NCBI RefSeq assembly: GCF_001586165.1
Contig: NZ_CP014608.1
Location: 1,488,001-1,552,000, forward strand
Length of the DNA: 64,000 nt
Direction of reading: 5' to 3'
Source of the DNA: Obesumbacterium proteus
GTDB lineage: Bacteria; Pseudomonadota; Gammaproteobacteria; Enterobacterales; Enterobacteriaceae
Below, piece after piece: positions 8,134-17,141 of the stretch. A program made the position numbers and the translations under genes. The notes under the pieces are model-generated. The model worked only from the letters and a program-made list of their open reading frames with translations, made no database searches and was not told where the DNA came from. Numbering within the stretch: position 1 is the first letter of the stretch; each line of letters opens with the position of its first letter.

Positions 8134-10983
8134 ATGAGTGATTATAAGAATACCCTGAACTTGCCGGAAACAGGGTTCCCGATGCGCGGCGATCTCGCCA
8201 AGCGCGAGCCTGGCATGCTGCAACGTTGGTATGAGCAGGATCTGTACGGGATTATCCGTAACGCGAAAAAAGGCAAGAAAACCTTCATTTTGCACGATGG
8301 CCCTCCTTATGCGAACGGCAGTATTCATATTGGTCACTCAGTAAACAAGATTCTTAAAGACATTATTATTAAGTCCAAAGGCCTGAGCGGTTTTGACTCG
8401 CCGTACATTCCTGGCTGGGACTGCCACGGTCTGCCGATTGAGCTGAAAGTTGAACAGCTGATTGGTAAGCCAGGCGAGAAATTCAGCGCCGCTGAGTTCC
8501 GTGCTAAATGCCGTGAGTACGCCGCCGAGCAGGTTGAAGGACAAAAAGCTGACTTCAAACGTTTGGGCGTGCTGGGCGATTGGGATCACCCGTACTTGAC
8601 GATGGCGTTTGACACCGAAGCTAACATCATCCGTGCACTGGCTAAAATCGTTGATAACGGCCACCTGATGAAAGGTGCTAAGCCGGTTCACTGGTGCCCA
8701 GACTGTGGTTCTTCACTGGCTGAAGCTGAGGTTGAGTACTACGACAAAACTTCTCCGTCTATTGACGTGCGCTTTGCCGCGGTCAATAAGAACGAAGTGT
8801 TGGCTAAATTTGGCGTTAAAGAAGCCGAAGGCAACGTTTCCGTTGTTATCTGGACTACCACGCCGTGGACAATGCCAGCTAACCGCGCGGTTTCATTGCA
8901 CCCTGAATTCGAATACCAGTTAGTTCAAGTTGACGGCGAGTGCCTGATTCTGGCAGCCGATCTGGTTGAAAGCGTCATGAAACGCGCCGGTATTACCTCT
9001 TGGATCGTACTGGGAAGCTGCAAAGGTGCCGATCTGGAACTGATGCGTTTCCAACATCCATTCATGGGCTTCGATGTGCCTATCGTTCTGGGCGAGCATG
9101 TTACGCTCGAAGCCGGTACAGGTGCAGTACATACCGCGCCGGGCCATGGCCCAGATGACTATGTCATCGGTCAAAAATATGGTTTAGAAACTGCGAACCC
9201 AGTGGGCCCGAATGGTTGCTATCTGAAAGGCACCTTCCCTGGTCTGGATGGTTTGTTTGTATTTAAAGCCAATGACGTAGTGGTTGAGCTGCTGAAAGAG
9301 CATGGCGCTTTGCTGCACGTTGAAAAAATGAATCACAGCTATCCATGCTGCTGGCGTCATAAAACGCCGATCATTTTCCGTGCGACCCCACAGTGGTTCA
9401 TCAGCATGGATCAGAAAGGACTGCGTAAACAGTCTCTGACTGAGATTGATGAAATTGAACAGGTTGGCCTGAAAGAAAAAGGTCTGAGCGGCTGGATCCC
9501 TGCATGGGGTAAAGCACGCATCGAATCAATGGTGGCAAACCGTCCTGACTGGTGTATCTCTCGTCAGCGTACTTGGGGTGTGCCAATGTCGATGTTTGTG
9601 CATAAAGACACTCAGGAACTGCATCCACGTACCATCGAACTGATGGAAGAAGTCGCTAAGCGCGTTGAGAAAGACGGCATTCAAGCTTGGTGGGATCTGG
9701 ATCCAAAAGATATTTTGGGCGCAGATGCTGACCAGTATGAAAAAGTGCCAGATACCTTGGACGTATGGTTTGACTCCGGTTCAACCAGCTTCTCCGTGGT
9801 TGATGCGCGCCCTGAATTCCATGGCAACACCGCCGACATGTATTTGGAAGGCTCTGACCAGCATCGTGGTTGGTTCATGTCTTCTCTGATGATTTCTACC
9901 GCGATGAAAGGCAAAGCGCCTTACCGTCAGGTACTGACTCACGGCTTCACCGTTGATGGTCAGGGACGCAAAATGTCCAAATCTATCGGTAACACCGTGA
10001 GCCCTCAGGATGTGATGAACAAACTGGGTGGCGATATCCTGCGTCTGTGGGTAGCTTCTACCGACTACACCGGTGAAATCGCGGTTTCAGACGAAATTCT
10101 GAAGCGTTCAGCTGACTCTTATCGCCGTATCCGTAACACCGCACGCTTCTTGCTGGCTAACCTGAACGGTTTCGATCCGAAACAGCACATGGTTAAACCA
10201 GAAGAGATGGTGGTTCTGGATCGCTGGGCGGTAGAGCGTGCGATGGAAGCACAGAAAGAAATTCTGGTTTCCTATGAAAACTATGATTTCCATGAAGTGG
10301 TTCAACGCCTGATGCAGTTCTGCTCGGTTGAGATGGGCTCATTCTATCTGGATATCATCAAAGACCGTCAGTACACCACCAAGGCCGACAGTATTGCGCG
10401 TCGTAGCTGCCAGACTGCGCTGTTCCACATCGCAGAAGCGCTGGTTCGCTGGATGGCACCGATCATGTCCTTTACCGCCGATGAACTGTGGGGCTACTTG
10501 CCGGGTGACCGTGCTGACTATGTCTTCACTGAAGAGTGGTATCAAGGCCTGTTCGGCTTAGGCAACGCAGAGTCTATGAACAACGAGTTCTGGGCCGAGC
10601 TGCTGAAAGTCCGTGGCGAAGTAAACAAGGTCATTGAGCAGGCGCGTAACGACAAGCGCGTAGGCGGCTCTTTGGAAGCCAGCGTGACGCTGTATGCGGA
10701 TGACGATCTGATCGCTAAACTGAACAGCCTAGAAGATGAACTGCGCTTCGTGCTGATCACCTCTGCGGCTCAGGTTGAACCATTGGCAAATGCACCGGCA
10801 GACGCCGTACAGAGCGATGTGCTGAAAGGTCTGAAAGTTGCGCTGAGCAAGGCTGATGGCCAGAAATGTCCTCGCTGCTGGCACTTCTCTACCGAGATTG
10901 GTCAGAATGCTGAGCATCCAGACCTGTGCCCACGTTGCATTACGAACGTTGCCGGTCACGGCGAAAAACGTAAGTTTGCATAA
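8134..10983 (+). CDS. ileS: Isoleucyl-tRNA synthetase
   Basis: Class I aminoacyl-tRNA synthetase that charges tRNA-Ile and edits mischarged valine. The 949 residues are slightly more than in E. coli (938). HIGH is at residues 65-68 and KMSKS near 613-617. The connective-peptide editing domain carries IWTTTPWTMPANRA. A C-terminal zinc finger shows CPRCW and CPRC. Its stop codon overlaps the lspA start by one base (TAATG), so translation of the two is likely coupled. Nothing unusual is seen. Confidence 0.98.
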   Translation: MSDYKNTLNLPETGFPMRGDLAKREPGMLQRWYEQDLYGIIRNAKKGKKTFILHDGPPYANGSIHIGHSVNKILKDIIIKSKGLSGFDSPYIPGWDCHGLPIELKVEQLIGKPGEKFSAAEFRAKCREYAAEQVEGQKADFKRLGVLGDWDHPYLTMAFDTEANIIRALAKIVDNGHLMKGAKPVHWCPDCGSSLAEAEVEYYDKTSPSIDVRFAAVNKNEVLAKFGVKEAEGNVSVVIWTTTPWTMPANRAVSLHPEFEYQLVQVDGECLILAADLVESVMKRAGITSWIVLGSCKGADLELMRFQHPFMGFDVPIVLGEHVTLEAGTGAVHTAPGHGPDDYVIGQKYGLETANPVGPNGCYLKGTFPGLDGLFVFKANDVVVELLKEHGALLHVEKMNHSYPCCWRHKTPIIFRATPQWFISMDQKGLRKQSLTEIDEIEQVGLKEKGLSGWIPAWGKARIESMVANRPDWCISRQRTWGVPMSMFVHKDTQELHPRTIELMEEVAKRVEKDGIQAWWDLDPKDILGADADQYEKVPDTLDVWFDSGSTSFSVVDARPEFHGNTADMYLEGSDQHRGWFMSSLMISTAMKGKAPYRQVLTHGFTVDGQGRKMSKSIGNTVSPQDVMNKLGGDILRLWVASTDYTGEIAVSDEILKRSADSYRRIRNTARFLLANLNGFDPKQHMVKPEEMVVLDRWAVERAMEAQKEILVSYENYDFHEVVQRLMQFCSVEMGSFYLDIIKDRQYTTKADSIARRSCQTALFHIAEALVRWMAPIMSFTADELWGYLPGDRADYVFTEEWYQGLFGLGNAESMNNEFWAELLKVRGEVNKVIEQARNDKRVGGSLEASVTLYADDDLIAKLNSLEDELRFVLITSAAQVEPLANAPADAVQSDVLKGLKVALSKADGQKCPRCWHFSTEIGQNAEHPDLCPRCITNVAGHGEKRKFA

Positions 10984-11486
10984 TGGCTGACGCGATGAAA
11001 CGACCAATAATGTCTACGGGACTGCGCTGGCTTTGGCTGGTGCTTGTCGTGTTAGTGATTGATTTAGGCAGCAAGTATTTAATTTTGCAGGACTTCGCCT
11101 TAGGCGAAACCAAAGCACTGCTGCCATCGCTAAATCTGCACTATGCACGCAACTACGGCGCCGCTTTCAGCTTCTTGGCTGACAGCGGTGGCTGGCAGCG
11201 CTGGTTCTTTGCCGGTATCGCCATCGCTATCTGCGTGGCGTTGTTAGTGATGATGTATCGCTCTCGGGCGACACAAAAACTCAATAACATCGCCTATGCG
11301 CTGATCATCGGTGGGGCACTGGGCAATCTGTTTGATCGTCTGTGGCATGGTTTTGTTGTTGATATGATCGACTTCTACGTGGGAGATTGGCATTTTGCCA
11401 CCTTCAACCTCGCTGACTCGGCGATCTGTATTGGCGCAGCATTCATTGTTTTGGAAGGTTTCCTTCCCGCGAAGAAAAAGGGATAG
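10983..11486 (+). CDS. lspA: Lipoprotein signal peptidase
   Basis: Inner-membrane aspartyl protease that removes signal peptides from diacylated prolipoproteins (type II signal peptidase). The 167-residue protein has four membrane segments. It carries the conserved NYGAAFSFLAD stretch and the catalytic-aspartate regions GGALGNLFDR and DFYVGDWHFATFNLADS. The ATG at 10983 overlaps the ileS stop codon. Some homologues begin at the position of the second or third internal Met (residue 5 or 10), so the first few residues are less certain. Confidence 0.97.
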   Translation: MADAMKRPIMSTGLRWLWLVLVVLVIDLGSKYLILQDFALGETKALLPSLNLHYARNYGAAFSFLADSGGWQRWFFAGIAIAICVALLVMMYRSRATQKLNNIAYALIIGGALGNLFDRLWHGFVVDMIDFYVGDWHFATFNLADSAICIGAAFIVLEGFLPAKKKG

Positions 11487-11491
11487 CAGGT

Positions 11492-11962
11492 ATGACTCAG
11501 CAAGTGCAAAGCAACAGCGCCGTGTTAGTGCATTTTACCTTGCAGCTAGAGGATGGCACGCAGGCCGAGTCAACGCGTAGCAGCGGCAAACCTGCGCTGT
11601 TCCGGTTGGGCGATGGCAGTTTATCCGATGCGCTGGAAGAGCACTTGCTGGGACATCAGGCGGGCGATAAGTTTCAGTTCACCTTGCAGCCGCAAGACGC
11701 GTTTGGTGAAAATAGCCCCGATCTGGTTCAGTTCTTTACCCGCCGTGATTTCGCCGACGTTGGCGTGCCGGAAGCCGGAACCATTATGATGTTCACTGGC
11801 CGAGACGGCAGCGAAATGCCGGGTATCGTGCGTGAAGTTGCCTGTGATTCAGTGACCGTTGATTTTAACCATCCGCTTGCGGGACATCCGGTAACCTTTG
11901 ATGTAGAGGTGTTGGAGATTGACCCGCAGCAGGGAGACGTTGATGCAAATCCTGCTGGCTAA
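11492..11962 (+). CDS. fkpB: FKBP-type peptidyl-prolyl isomerase FkpB (SlpA type)
   Basis: Cytoplasmic peptidyl-prolyl cis-trans isomerase and chaperone of the SlyD-like FKBP class. The 156-residue protein opens with VQSNSAVLVHFTLQLEDG and carries the FKBP half-motif LFRLGDGSLSDALEEHLLG. An insert-in-flap domain follows, and then EMPGIVREV and DFNHPLAGHPVTFDVEV, which are typical of SlpA/SlyD proteins. It begins six bases after lspA and its 3' end overlaps the ispH start by 20 bases, so it lies inside the ribF-ispH operon. Confidence 0.96.
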   Translation: MTQQVQSNSAVLVHFTLQLEDGTQAESTRSSGKPALFRLGDGSLSDALEEHLLGHQAGDKFQFTLQPQDAFGENSPDLVQFFTRRDFADVGVPEAGTIMMFTGRDGSEMPGIVREVACDSVTVDFNHPLAGHPVTFDVEVLEIDPQQGDVDANPAG

Positions 11963-12896
11963 TCCGCGCGGCTTCTGCGCGGGTGTCGACCGAGCCATTA
12001 GTATCGTAGAACGTGCGCTAGAGATTTACGGCGCGCCGATTTATGTTCGCCATGAAGTGGTGCATAACCGCTATGTGGTCAACAGCCTGCGCGAACGCGG
12101 TGCCGTGTTCATTGAAGAAATCAGTGAAGTGCCCGATAACACGATTCTGATTTTCTCGGCTCATGGCGTTTCCCAAGCCGTTCGCGCTGAGGCTAAAGCC
12201 CGTAATCTCACCATGCTGTACGATGCGACCTGTCCACTGGTCACGAAAGTACATATGGAAGTTGCGCGTGCGAGCCGTAAAGGAACCGAGGCCATTTTGA
12301 TTGGCCATGCGGGGCATCCGGAAGTTGAAGGCACGATGGGCCAGTACAACAATCCTGAAGGTGGGATGTATTTGGTTGAGTCGCCGGAAGACGTTTGGAA
12401 GCTACAGGTGAAAAATGAAAATAACCTGTGCTTTATGACTCAGACCACGCTTTCCGTTGATGATACGTCGGACATTATCGATGCGCTGCGTGAGCGGTTC
12501 CCTAAGATCGTCGGGCCGCGTAAAGATGATATCTGCTATGCCACTACCAATCGTCAGGAAGCCGTGCGTAATCTTGCTAGTGAGGCCGAAGTGGTGCTGG
12601 TGGTGGGGTCGAAAAACTCATCCAACTCTAACCGCTTAGCAGAACTGGCACAGCGTGCTGGGATCCCCGCATTTTTGATCGACTCGGCGGAAGATATTCG
12701 CGAAGAGTGGCTGAAAGATGTGACGCGTATCGGCGTCACCGCCGGTGCTTCAGCCCCTGATATCTTGGTTCAAGACGTGATCAAACGCCTCCAAGCGTTA
12801 GGCGGCGAAGGCGCCGTTGAGATGCAAGGACGTGAAGAAAATATCGTCTTTGAAGTGCCTAAAGAACTGCGTGTGGATGTGAAGCAAATCGACTAA
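11943..12896 (+). CDS. ispH: 4-hydroxy-3-methylbut-2-enyl diphosphate reductase
   Basis: Last enzyme of the MEP isoprenoid pathway. It reduces HMBPP to IPP and DMAPP with an Fe-S cluster. I start it at ATG 11943 (MQILLANPRGFCAG), the form conserved in the family; an in-frame ATG at 11919 would add eight residues that homologues lack. The three cluster cysteines are visible as NPRGFC (residue 12), DATCPLV (about 97) and DDICYATTN (about 198). The 317-residue protein ends the operon, overlaps fkpB by 20 bases and is followed by a strong terminator. Confidence 0.97.
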   Translation: MQILLANPRGFCAGVDRAISIVERALEIYGAPIYVRHEVVHNRYVVNSLRERGAVFIEEISEVPDNTILIFSAHGVSQAVRAEAKARNLTMLYDATCPLVTKVHMEVARASRKGTEAILIGHAGHPEVEGTMGQYNNPEGGMYLVESPEDVWKLQVKNENNLCFMTQTTLSVDDTSDIIDALRERFPKIVGPRKDDICYATTNRQEAVRNLASEAEVVLVVGSKNSSNSNRLAELAQRAGIPAFLIDSAEDIREEWLKDVTRIGVTAGASAPDILVQDVIKRLQALGGEGAVEMQGREENIVFEVPKELRVDVKQID

Positions 12897-12924
12897 ACGC
12901 TTGGCTGAATCAAACGATGATGAG

Positions 12925-12954
12925 ATGGGATACCGAAAGGTATCCCATTTTTTT
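12925..12954 (+). terminator. Terminator of the ribF-ispH operon
   Basis: ATGGGATACC-GAAA-GGTATCCCAT forms a ten-pair stem with a GNRA loop and is followed by a run of T. It lies 28 bases after the ispH stop and also separates it from the convergent xdhC. Confidence 0.9.
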
Positions 12955-12982
12955 ATATCCGACAGGTGCCCGCGCTCGGACG

Positions 12983-13459
12983 TTAGCTATCACTACAGGC
13001 TTCTACCGCACGGATCACCATTTGATAGCCAGTGCAGCGGCATAGGTTTCCAGCTAATCCACGACGAATTTCTTCATGAGTTAACGGGCGGGACGGATGC
13101 TTGGCGAGCAGCGCCGTGGTTGCCATTACCAGACTCGGCGTGCAGAAACCACACTGTACGGCTCCGGCATCAACGTAGGCCTGCTGTACCTGAGAGAGTC
13201 GGCCATTTTTGACCTCGCCTTCGGCGGTGCGGATGCATTTTCCATCGGCCCATACGGCGAGATATAAACAGCTATCGGTTGCGACGCCGTCGATAAGCAC
13301 GGTGCAGGCGCCACATTCTCCTACACCGCAGCCCTGTTTCACGCTCGTTAGCCCTTCATCTCTAAGAAGCTCCATCAACGACAGCGCGGGAGAAATCGTA
13401 AAGGGGTAACGCTTCCCGTTTATTTCACATTCAATATCAACCCAATGCTTACGGTTCAT
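12983..13459 (-). CDS. xdhC: Xanthine dehydrogenase iron-sulfur subunit XdhC
   Basis: Small subunit of a three-subunit molybdenum hydroxylase, carrying two [2Fe-2S] clusters. It has 158 residues. The plant-type ferredoxin domain (about 1-80) shows GCGVGECGACTVLIDG. The helical [2Fe-2S] domain (about 85-155) shows QCGFCTPS and NLCRCTGYQ. It starts at ATG 13459 in an ATGA overlap with the stop codon of xdhB. It is the last gene of the xdhABC operon. By sequence it matches the E. coli XdhC subunit rather than the molybdenum-cofactor-insertion protein that carries the same letter in other species. Confidence 0.93.
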   Translation of the reverse strand: MNRKHWVDIECEINGKRYPFTISPALSLMELLRDEGLTSVKQGCGVGECGACTVLIDGVATDSCLYLAVWADGKCIRTAEGEVKNGRLSQVQQAYVDAGAVQCGFCTPSLVMATTALLAKHPSRPLTHEEIRRGLAGNLCRCTGYQMVIRAVEACSDS

Positions 13460-14334
13460 GCGATTTTTCCTCCAGCGCGTTCAACGGCGAGTGAAATAGC
13501 GCGTTGAGCTAAAGTGCGAATGAGATGCAGGCGGAATGATTTCTCGGCGCGCCATGATGAACGTGGGGAAACATCCTGAGCCACGGCTTCACTGATAGCT
13601 GCCAGCGTCTGTCGACTTAGCGGCTGGCCAATGGCGCTTTGTTCGGCATGCGGACAGCGAATTGGCGTTGGTGCGGCAACGCCATAGGTGAGACGGAGAT
13701 CGGTGAAGCGCCCTTGAGCGATGCGGCATACCGCTGAACAGCCAATCGTGGCGATATCCATTGCGCCGCGCATGGCGTATTTAATGTAGCTGCTGCCAAT
13801 ATTTTGGTAGTACTCGGGGGCAAAATGGAAGGCAACGACAATTTCGCCTTGCTGTAGCGCAACTTTTCCGGGGCCAGTGTGGAAACCTTCGATAGAGCGC
13901 CGATAACAACCGTGGGCGGTCGCAATTTCTAGCTCTGCTTTCAGCGCCAACGTGGGGGAAGCTGAGTCTGCGCTTGTTGCGCCGTTGCAGATATTGCCGC
14001 CATAGGTCGCAACGTTACGCACCTGAGGGCCCGCTATTGTTGCCGCTGCTTCGGCAAGCAGTGGCAGATGTTGCTGAATGAGCGGATGTTCAATGAGTTC
14101 GGTAAAGGTGGTTGCTGAGCCGATGCGTAAATGATGATGGCGATCGATAGCGATCCCCTTTAATTCCGGTAAATCATGAACATCAACGATGTGGCGATAT
14201 TTAGGATTCAGGTGATGAAGCTGGATCAGCACATCGGTGCCACCGGCCAAAAGCCGCGCTTGTGGGTATTCGGTGAGTAGCTCACAGGCATGTTGTACGC
14301 TGCGAGCACGGTAGTAGTTTTCGATGTCGTACAT
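13456..14334 (-). CDS. xdhB: Xanthine dehydrogenase FAD-binding subunit XdhB
   Basis: Medium subunit that passes electrons from the Fe-S clusters to FAD and NAD+. It has 292 residues. The FAD-binding PCMH-type domain contains ARLLAGGTDVLIQL and RNVATYGGNICNGATSADS, both FAD-contact loops of this family. The C-terminal CO-dehydrogenase flavoprotein-like domain ends it. It starts two bases after xdhA and overlaps xdhC by four bases, so the three are translationally coupled. Confidence 0.93.
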   Translation of the reverse strand: MYDIENYYRARSVQHACELLTEYPQARLLAGGTDVLIQLHHLNPKYRHIVDVHDLPELKGIAIDRHHHLRIGSATTFTELIEHPLIQQHLPLLAEAAATIAGPQVRNVATYGGNICNGATSADSASPTLALKAELEIATAHGCYRRSIEGFHTGPGKVALQQGEIVVAFHFAPEYYQNIGSSYIKYAMRGAMDIATIGCSAVCRIAQGRFTDLRLTYGVAAPTPIRCPHAEQSAIGQPLSRQTLAAISEAVAQDVSPRSSWRAEKSFRLHLIRTLAQRAISLAVERAGGKIA

Positions 14335-14336
14335 GA

Positions 14337-16622
14337 TTACTCCCTGATGAGTCCGGCCTGAACGAATTCCGCAAACAGCGTTTTAGGCGTGATGGGCAGC
14401 GTGTTGATGGAGACGCCGGTTGCCATACGAATAGCGTTTCTAATTGCGGGAGCGGGCGAGATAATCGGTGGTTCGCCGAGCGCCTTGTGCCCGTAGGCAG
14501 ACTGGGGCTCATAGGTTTCAACAAATGCGCAATCCAGATCGGGCAGATCCATAATGGTGGGGAATTTATAATCCAGCAGGTTTGGATTACGGACCACGCC
14601 GGTTTTTTCATCAATGATCATCTCTTCAAATAAAGCCCAGCCGATCCCCATGCCCATTCCGCCATGCACTTGGCCTTCGGCAAGCTGTGGGTTAAGGATT
14701 CGGCCTGAGTCATGCAGGTTGATAATCTTGTTGATGGTGACTTTGCACAGTGGAATATCGACGCTGAGATCGACAAACGTGCAGCCAAAAGCCGGTGGGT
14801 TAGTGGTGGTTTTATGGGATATTTCAGCCAGCAGCTGGGCTCCGATTTCCTGATGATAATAAGCATGCATCGAAACCTCCGCCACGCTCATGAGCACCAT
14901 TTCAGGTTGCGCCGCCATCACCACATTTCCGTTGAGTAATGTGAGTCCCCACTGCGGCTGGTGACTAATTAATTCAGCATGAGCCAGTATTTTACTGCGT
15001 AATTCGCTTGCCGCCTGCATCACCGCAGGCGCGGCAACATAGCTCTGTCGAGACGCAAATGCGCCGGGGTCGTAGGCCGTGATATCGGTGTCTTGGGTGG
15101 ATATCACGCGAATATGTTCAAAGGGAATACCTAGCGTTTCAGCGGCCATCTGGGCGAAAACGGTATCTGAACCTTGGCCGATCTCTGTGGCGCCAATTTG
15201 CAGATTTACCGTGCCGTCTTGGTTGAGCAACATGCGGGCTCCCGCAATTTCAACGCCAACAGGGTAGGTATTAGAGCCGTAGCTAAAACATGCGACGCCG
15301 ACGCCGCGGCGCAGATCGCCTGTTTGATTTTTACAGGCGGCCTTACGGGCGTTCCATTCGAACAGTTCGCGTCCTTTCTCAAGGCATTCAACAAGCCCCG
15401 CGCTATAAATCTTTTTGTGGTTAACCGGATTGATATCACCGCTGCGTGCCGCATTCAGCAAACGCACATCGACGGCGTCGAGAGACAGCTTTTCTGCCGC
15501 GTCATCTAATAAACATTCCAGTGCAAAAGCCACCTGCGGTGCGCCATAACCGCGCATAGCACCTGCGGCGGGATAGTTCGAATAATGCGTGAGAGCCGAA
15601 TAGCCGAAGGCGCTACGGGGATAGAGATAGCTGATTTTGTTGGCACCGGCGGAGGCGATGGAATGCCCGTGCGAAGCATAAGCACCGGTGTTCGACAGCA
15701 CGTTTAACTGATAGCCCGTTAAAATACCGTCGTGATTAAGTCCCAGTTCCGCGTCGATACTGAAGGCATGACGCGTGCGGGAAGCAAAAAAGCATTCTTC
15801 GCGGCTGAGTTCGACCTTCACCGGAATACCGCCCATCTTTTGGGTGAGAAAGGCGGCCATCGGCTCTTCGAGTACGTCCTGTTTATTGCCGAAGCCACCG
15901 CCGATATAAGGTTTGATCACGCGTATGTTTGACCACGGCATACCCAGAGCTTGAGCGACCGTGCGGCGCACGATCTGCGGGATCTGGGTGCTGGAGACAA
16001 TCACAATATGATCTGGCTGTTCCATATAGGCAAAACAGGTCACGCCTTCCATATGACAGTGCTGGATCACCGGTGTTTGAAAATGCGCGGAGAGCTGAAA
16101 ATCAGCCGATGAGATTGCTTCTTTAGGCTGGTTAGCGCTGATTTCACTTTTTTTCAGCGTATTGCCTTCTGGATGAATGAGCGGTGCGTCTGGTGCTAAA
16201 GCGCCCTGTGCGGTGGCTATCACCGGCAGCTCTTGATATACCACTTCAACCAGCGCGGCGGCACGTTCTGCGGTTAGCGCATCACGTGCGACCACAATCG
16301 CGACTCCATCGCCATAATGGCGCACATGTTGGGTGAGTAGCTGACGATCGGCAACGTCTCGTTTAGCGGGCTCCAACGACCAAGCATGTCCTGCGGTGGG
16401 AAATCGTAATTCAGGTACGTCCTGATAAGTAAATACGGCTTCAACACCGGGCAAAGCCAGTGCCGCATAAGTATCAATGGCCGTGACATAGGCATGGGCG
16501 AGAGGGCTACGTACATATTTGGCGTAACGCATGCCGTGCATTTGATGATCGTCGGTATAGCGAGCGTGGCCGGTAACCTTTGCTTCAGCGTCCACCCGCT
16601 TGAGTGGGGATCCTAACGACAT
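14337..16622 (-). CDS. xdhA: Xanthine dehydrogenase molybdenum-binding subunit XdhA
   Basis: Large catalytic subunit of a purine hydroxylase. It binds molybdopterin and inserts oxygen from water into the purine ring. It has 761 residues (E. coli XdhA about 752) and reads as its close relative throughout. The N-terminal a/b hammerhead domain begins at VTGHARYTDDHQMHGMRYAK. Mo-cofactor loops follow: YIGGGFGNKQDV, AMRGYGAPQV and QIGATEIGQGSDT. The catalytic glutamate is in LGEPPII near residue 715. ATG 16622 is preceded by AAGGAG. In E. coli, xdhABC is far away, near ygeT-ygeV; here it sits between ispH and dapB, where E. coli K-12 has rihC. The substrate could be xanthine or hypoxanthine; sequence alone does not decide. 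Confidence 0.93.
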   Translation of the reverse strand: MSLGSPLKRVDAEAKVTGHARYTDDHQMHGMRYAKYVRSPLAHAYVTAIDTYAALALPGVEAVFTYQDVPELRFPTAGHAWSLEPAKRDVADRQLLTQHVRHYGDGVAIVVARDALTAERAAALVEVVYQELPVIATAQGALAPDAPLIHPEGNTLKKSEISANQPKEAISSADFQLSAHFQTPVIQHCHMEGVTCFAYMEQPDHIVIVSSTQIPQIVRRTVAQALGMPWSNIRVIKPYIGGGFGNKQDVLEEPMAAFLTQKMGGIPVKVELSREECFFASRTRHAFSIDAELGLNHDGILTGYQLNVLSNTGAYASHGHSIASAGANKISYLYPRSAFGYSALTHYSNYPAAGAMRGYGAPQVAFALECLLDDAAEKLSLDAVDVRLLNAARSGDINPVNHKKIYSAGLVECLEKGRELFEWNARKAACKNQTGDLRRGVGVACFSYGSNTYPVGVEIAGARMLLNQDGTVNLQIGATEIGQGSDTVFAQMAAETLGIPFEHIRVISTQDTDITAYDPGAFASRQSYVAAPAVMQAASELRSKILAHAELISHQPQWGLTLLNGNVVMAAQPEMVLMSVAEVSMHAYYHQEIGAQLLAEISHKTTTNPPAFGCTFVDLSVDIPLCKVTINKIINLHDSGRILNPQLAEGQVHGGMGMGIGWALFEEMIIDEKTGVVRNPNLLDYKFPTIMDLPDLDCAFVETYEPQSAYGHKALGEPPIISPAPAIRNAIRMATGVSINTLPITPKTLFAEFVQAGLIRE

Positions 16623-17094
16623 AGCTTTCTCCTTAGAGGAGCGTGGGATTTTTAATTTGAATGAATAGTCGAAATTTATAAACCAACGCTAAAGCAGCAA
16701 GATGTACGCCATAGGGCGTTGAGTCGTAAGGTGATTGGTGGAAACGTGAGGAGGATCGAGCGTTTTATCTTAGATGAAGCAAACGGTGTGATAGCCGAAG
16801 GTCGCATGACTGCGATGACGAAGGGATAACTATCAAAATGGGAAAGTTAGTATCAAATTGAGACTGAGGTTATCGTAATGAAATGCTTCGTCTCGTGGCG
16901 CTAACTAATTGGTTTTGCATGATTATGCGGGCGCTGCTTTTTTGTTCTTAATGTGAGTCGAAACGTTTTATCAGCGCGTAAAACTGATGATGTTCGGCGC
17001 TAATCGCAAATTTCTAATTACCGTGTATTTACTCTGGCAGTGAGAGGGAAGAGTCGTTAACCTGAAACTAACATTAAAAGCCTTTGGCTATCTT

Positions 17095-17122
17095 GCTGAG
17101 TGAAATTAGCTGAGTGAAATTA
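17095..17122 (+). repeat. Perfect 14-base tandem duplication before dapB
   Basis: GCTGAGTGAAATTA occurs twice back to back (17095-17108 and 17109-17122), 19 bases before the dapB ATG and just before its AGAGAGGG ribosome binding site. It lies in the dapB mRNA leader. The rest of 16623-17141, the divergent xdhA-dapB interval, holds the xdhA ribosome binding site and presumably both promoters. I see no gene there. Confidence 0.8.
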
Positions 17123-17141
17123 AATAATTAAGAGAGGGAAG

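Noticed and set aside
11919..11942. Upstream ATG for ispH
   Set aside because: The added eight residues are absent from the family, and ATG 11943 gives the conserved MQILLANPRGFC start.
12983..16622. Aerobic carbon monoxide dehydrogenase or nicotinate hydroxylase instead of xanthine dehydrogenase
   Set aside because: All three subunits read as close relatives of E. coli XdhA, XdhB and XdhC, and the CO-dehydrogenase active-site loop is not seen.
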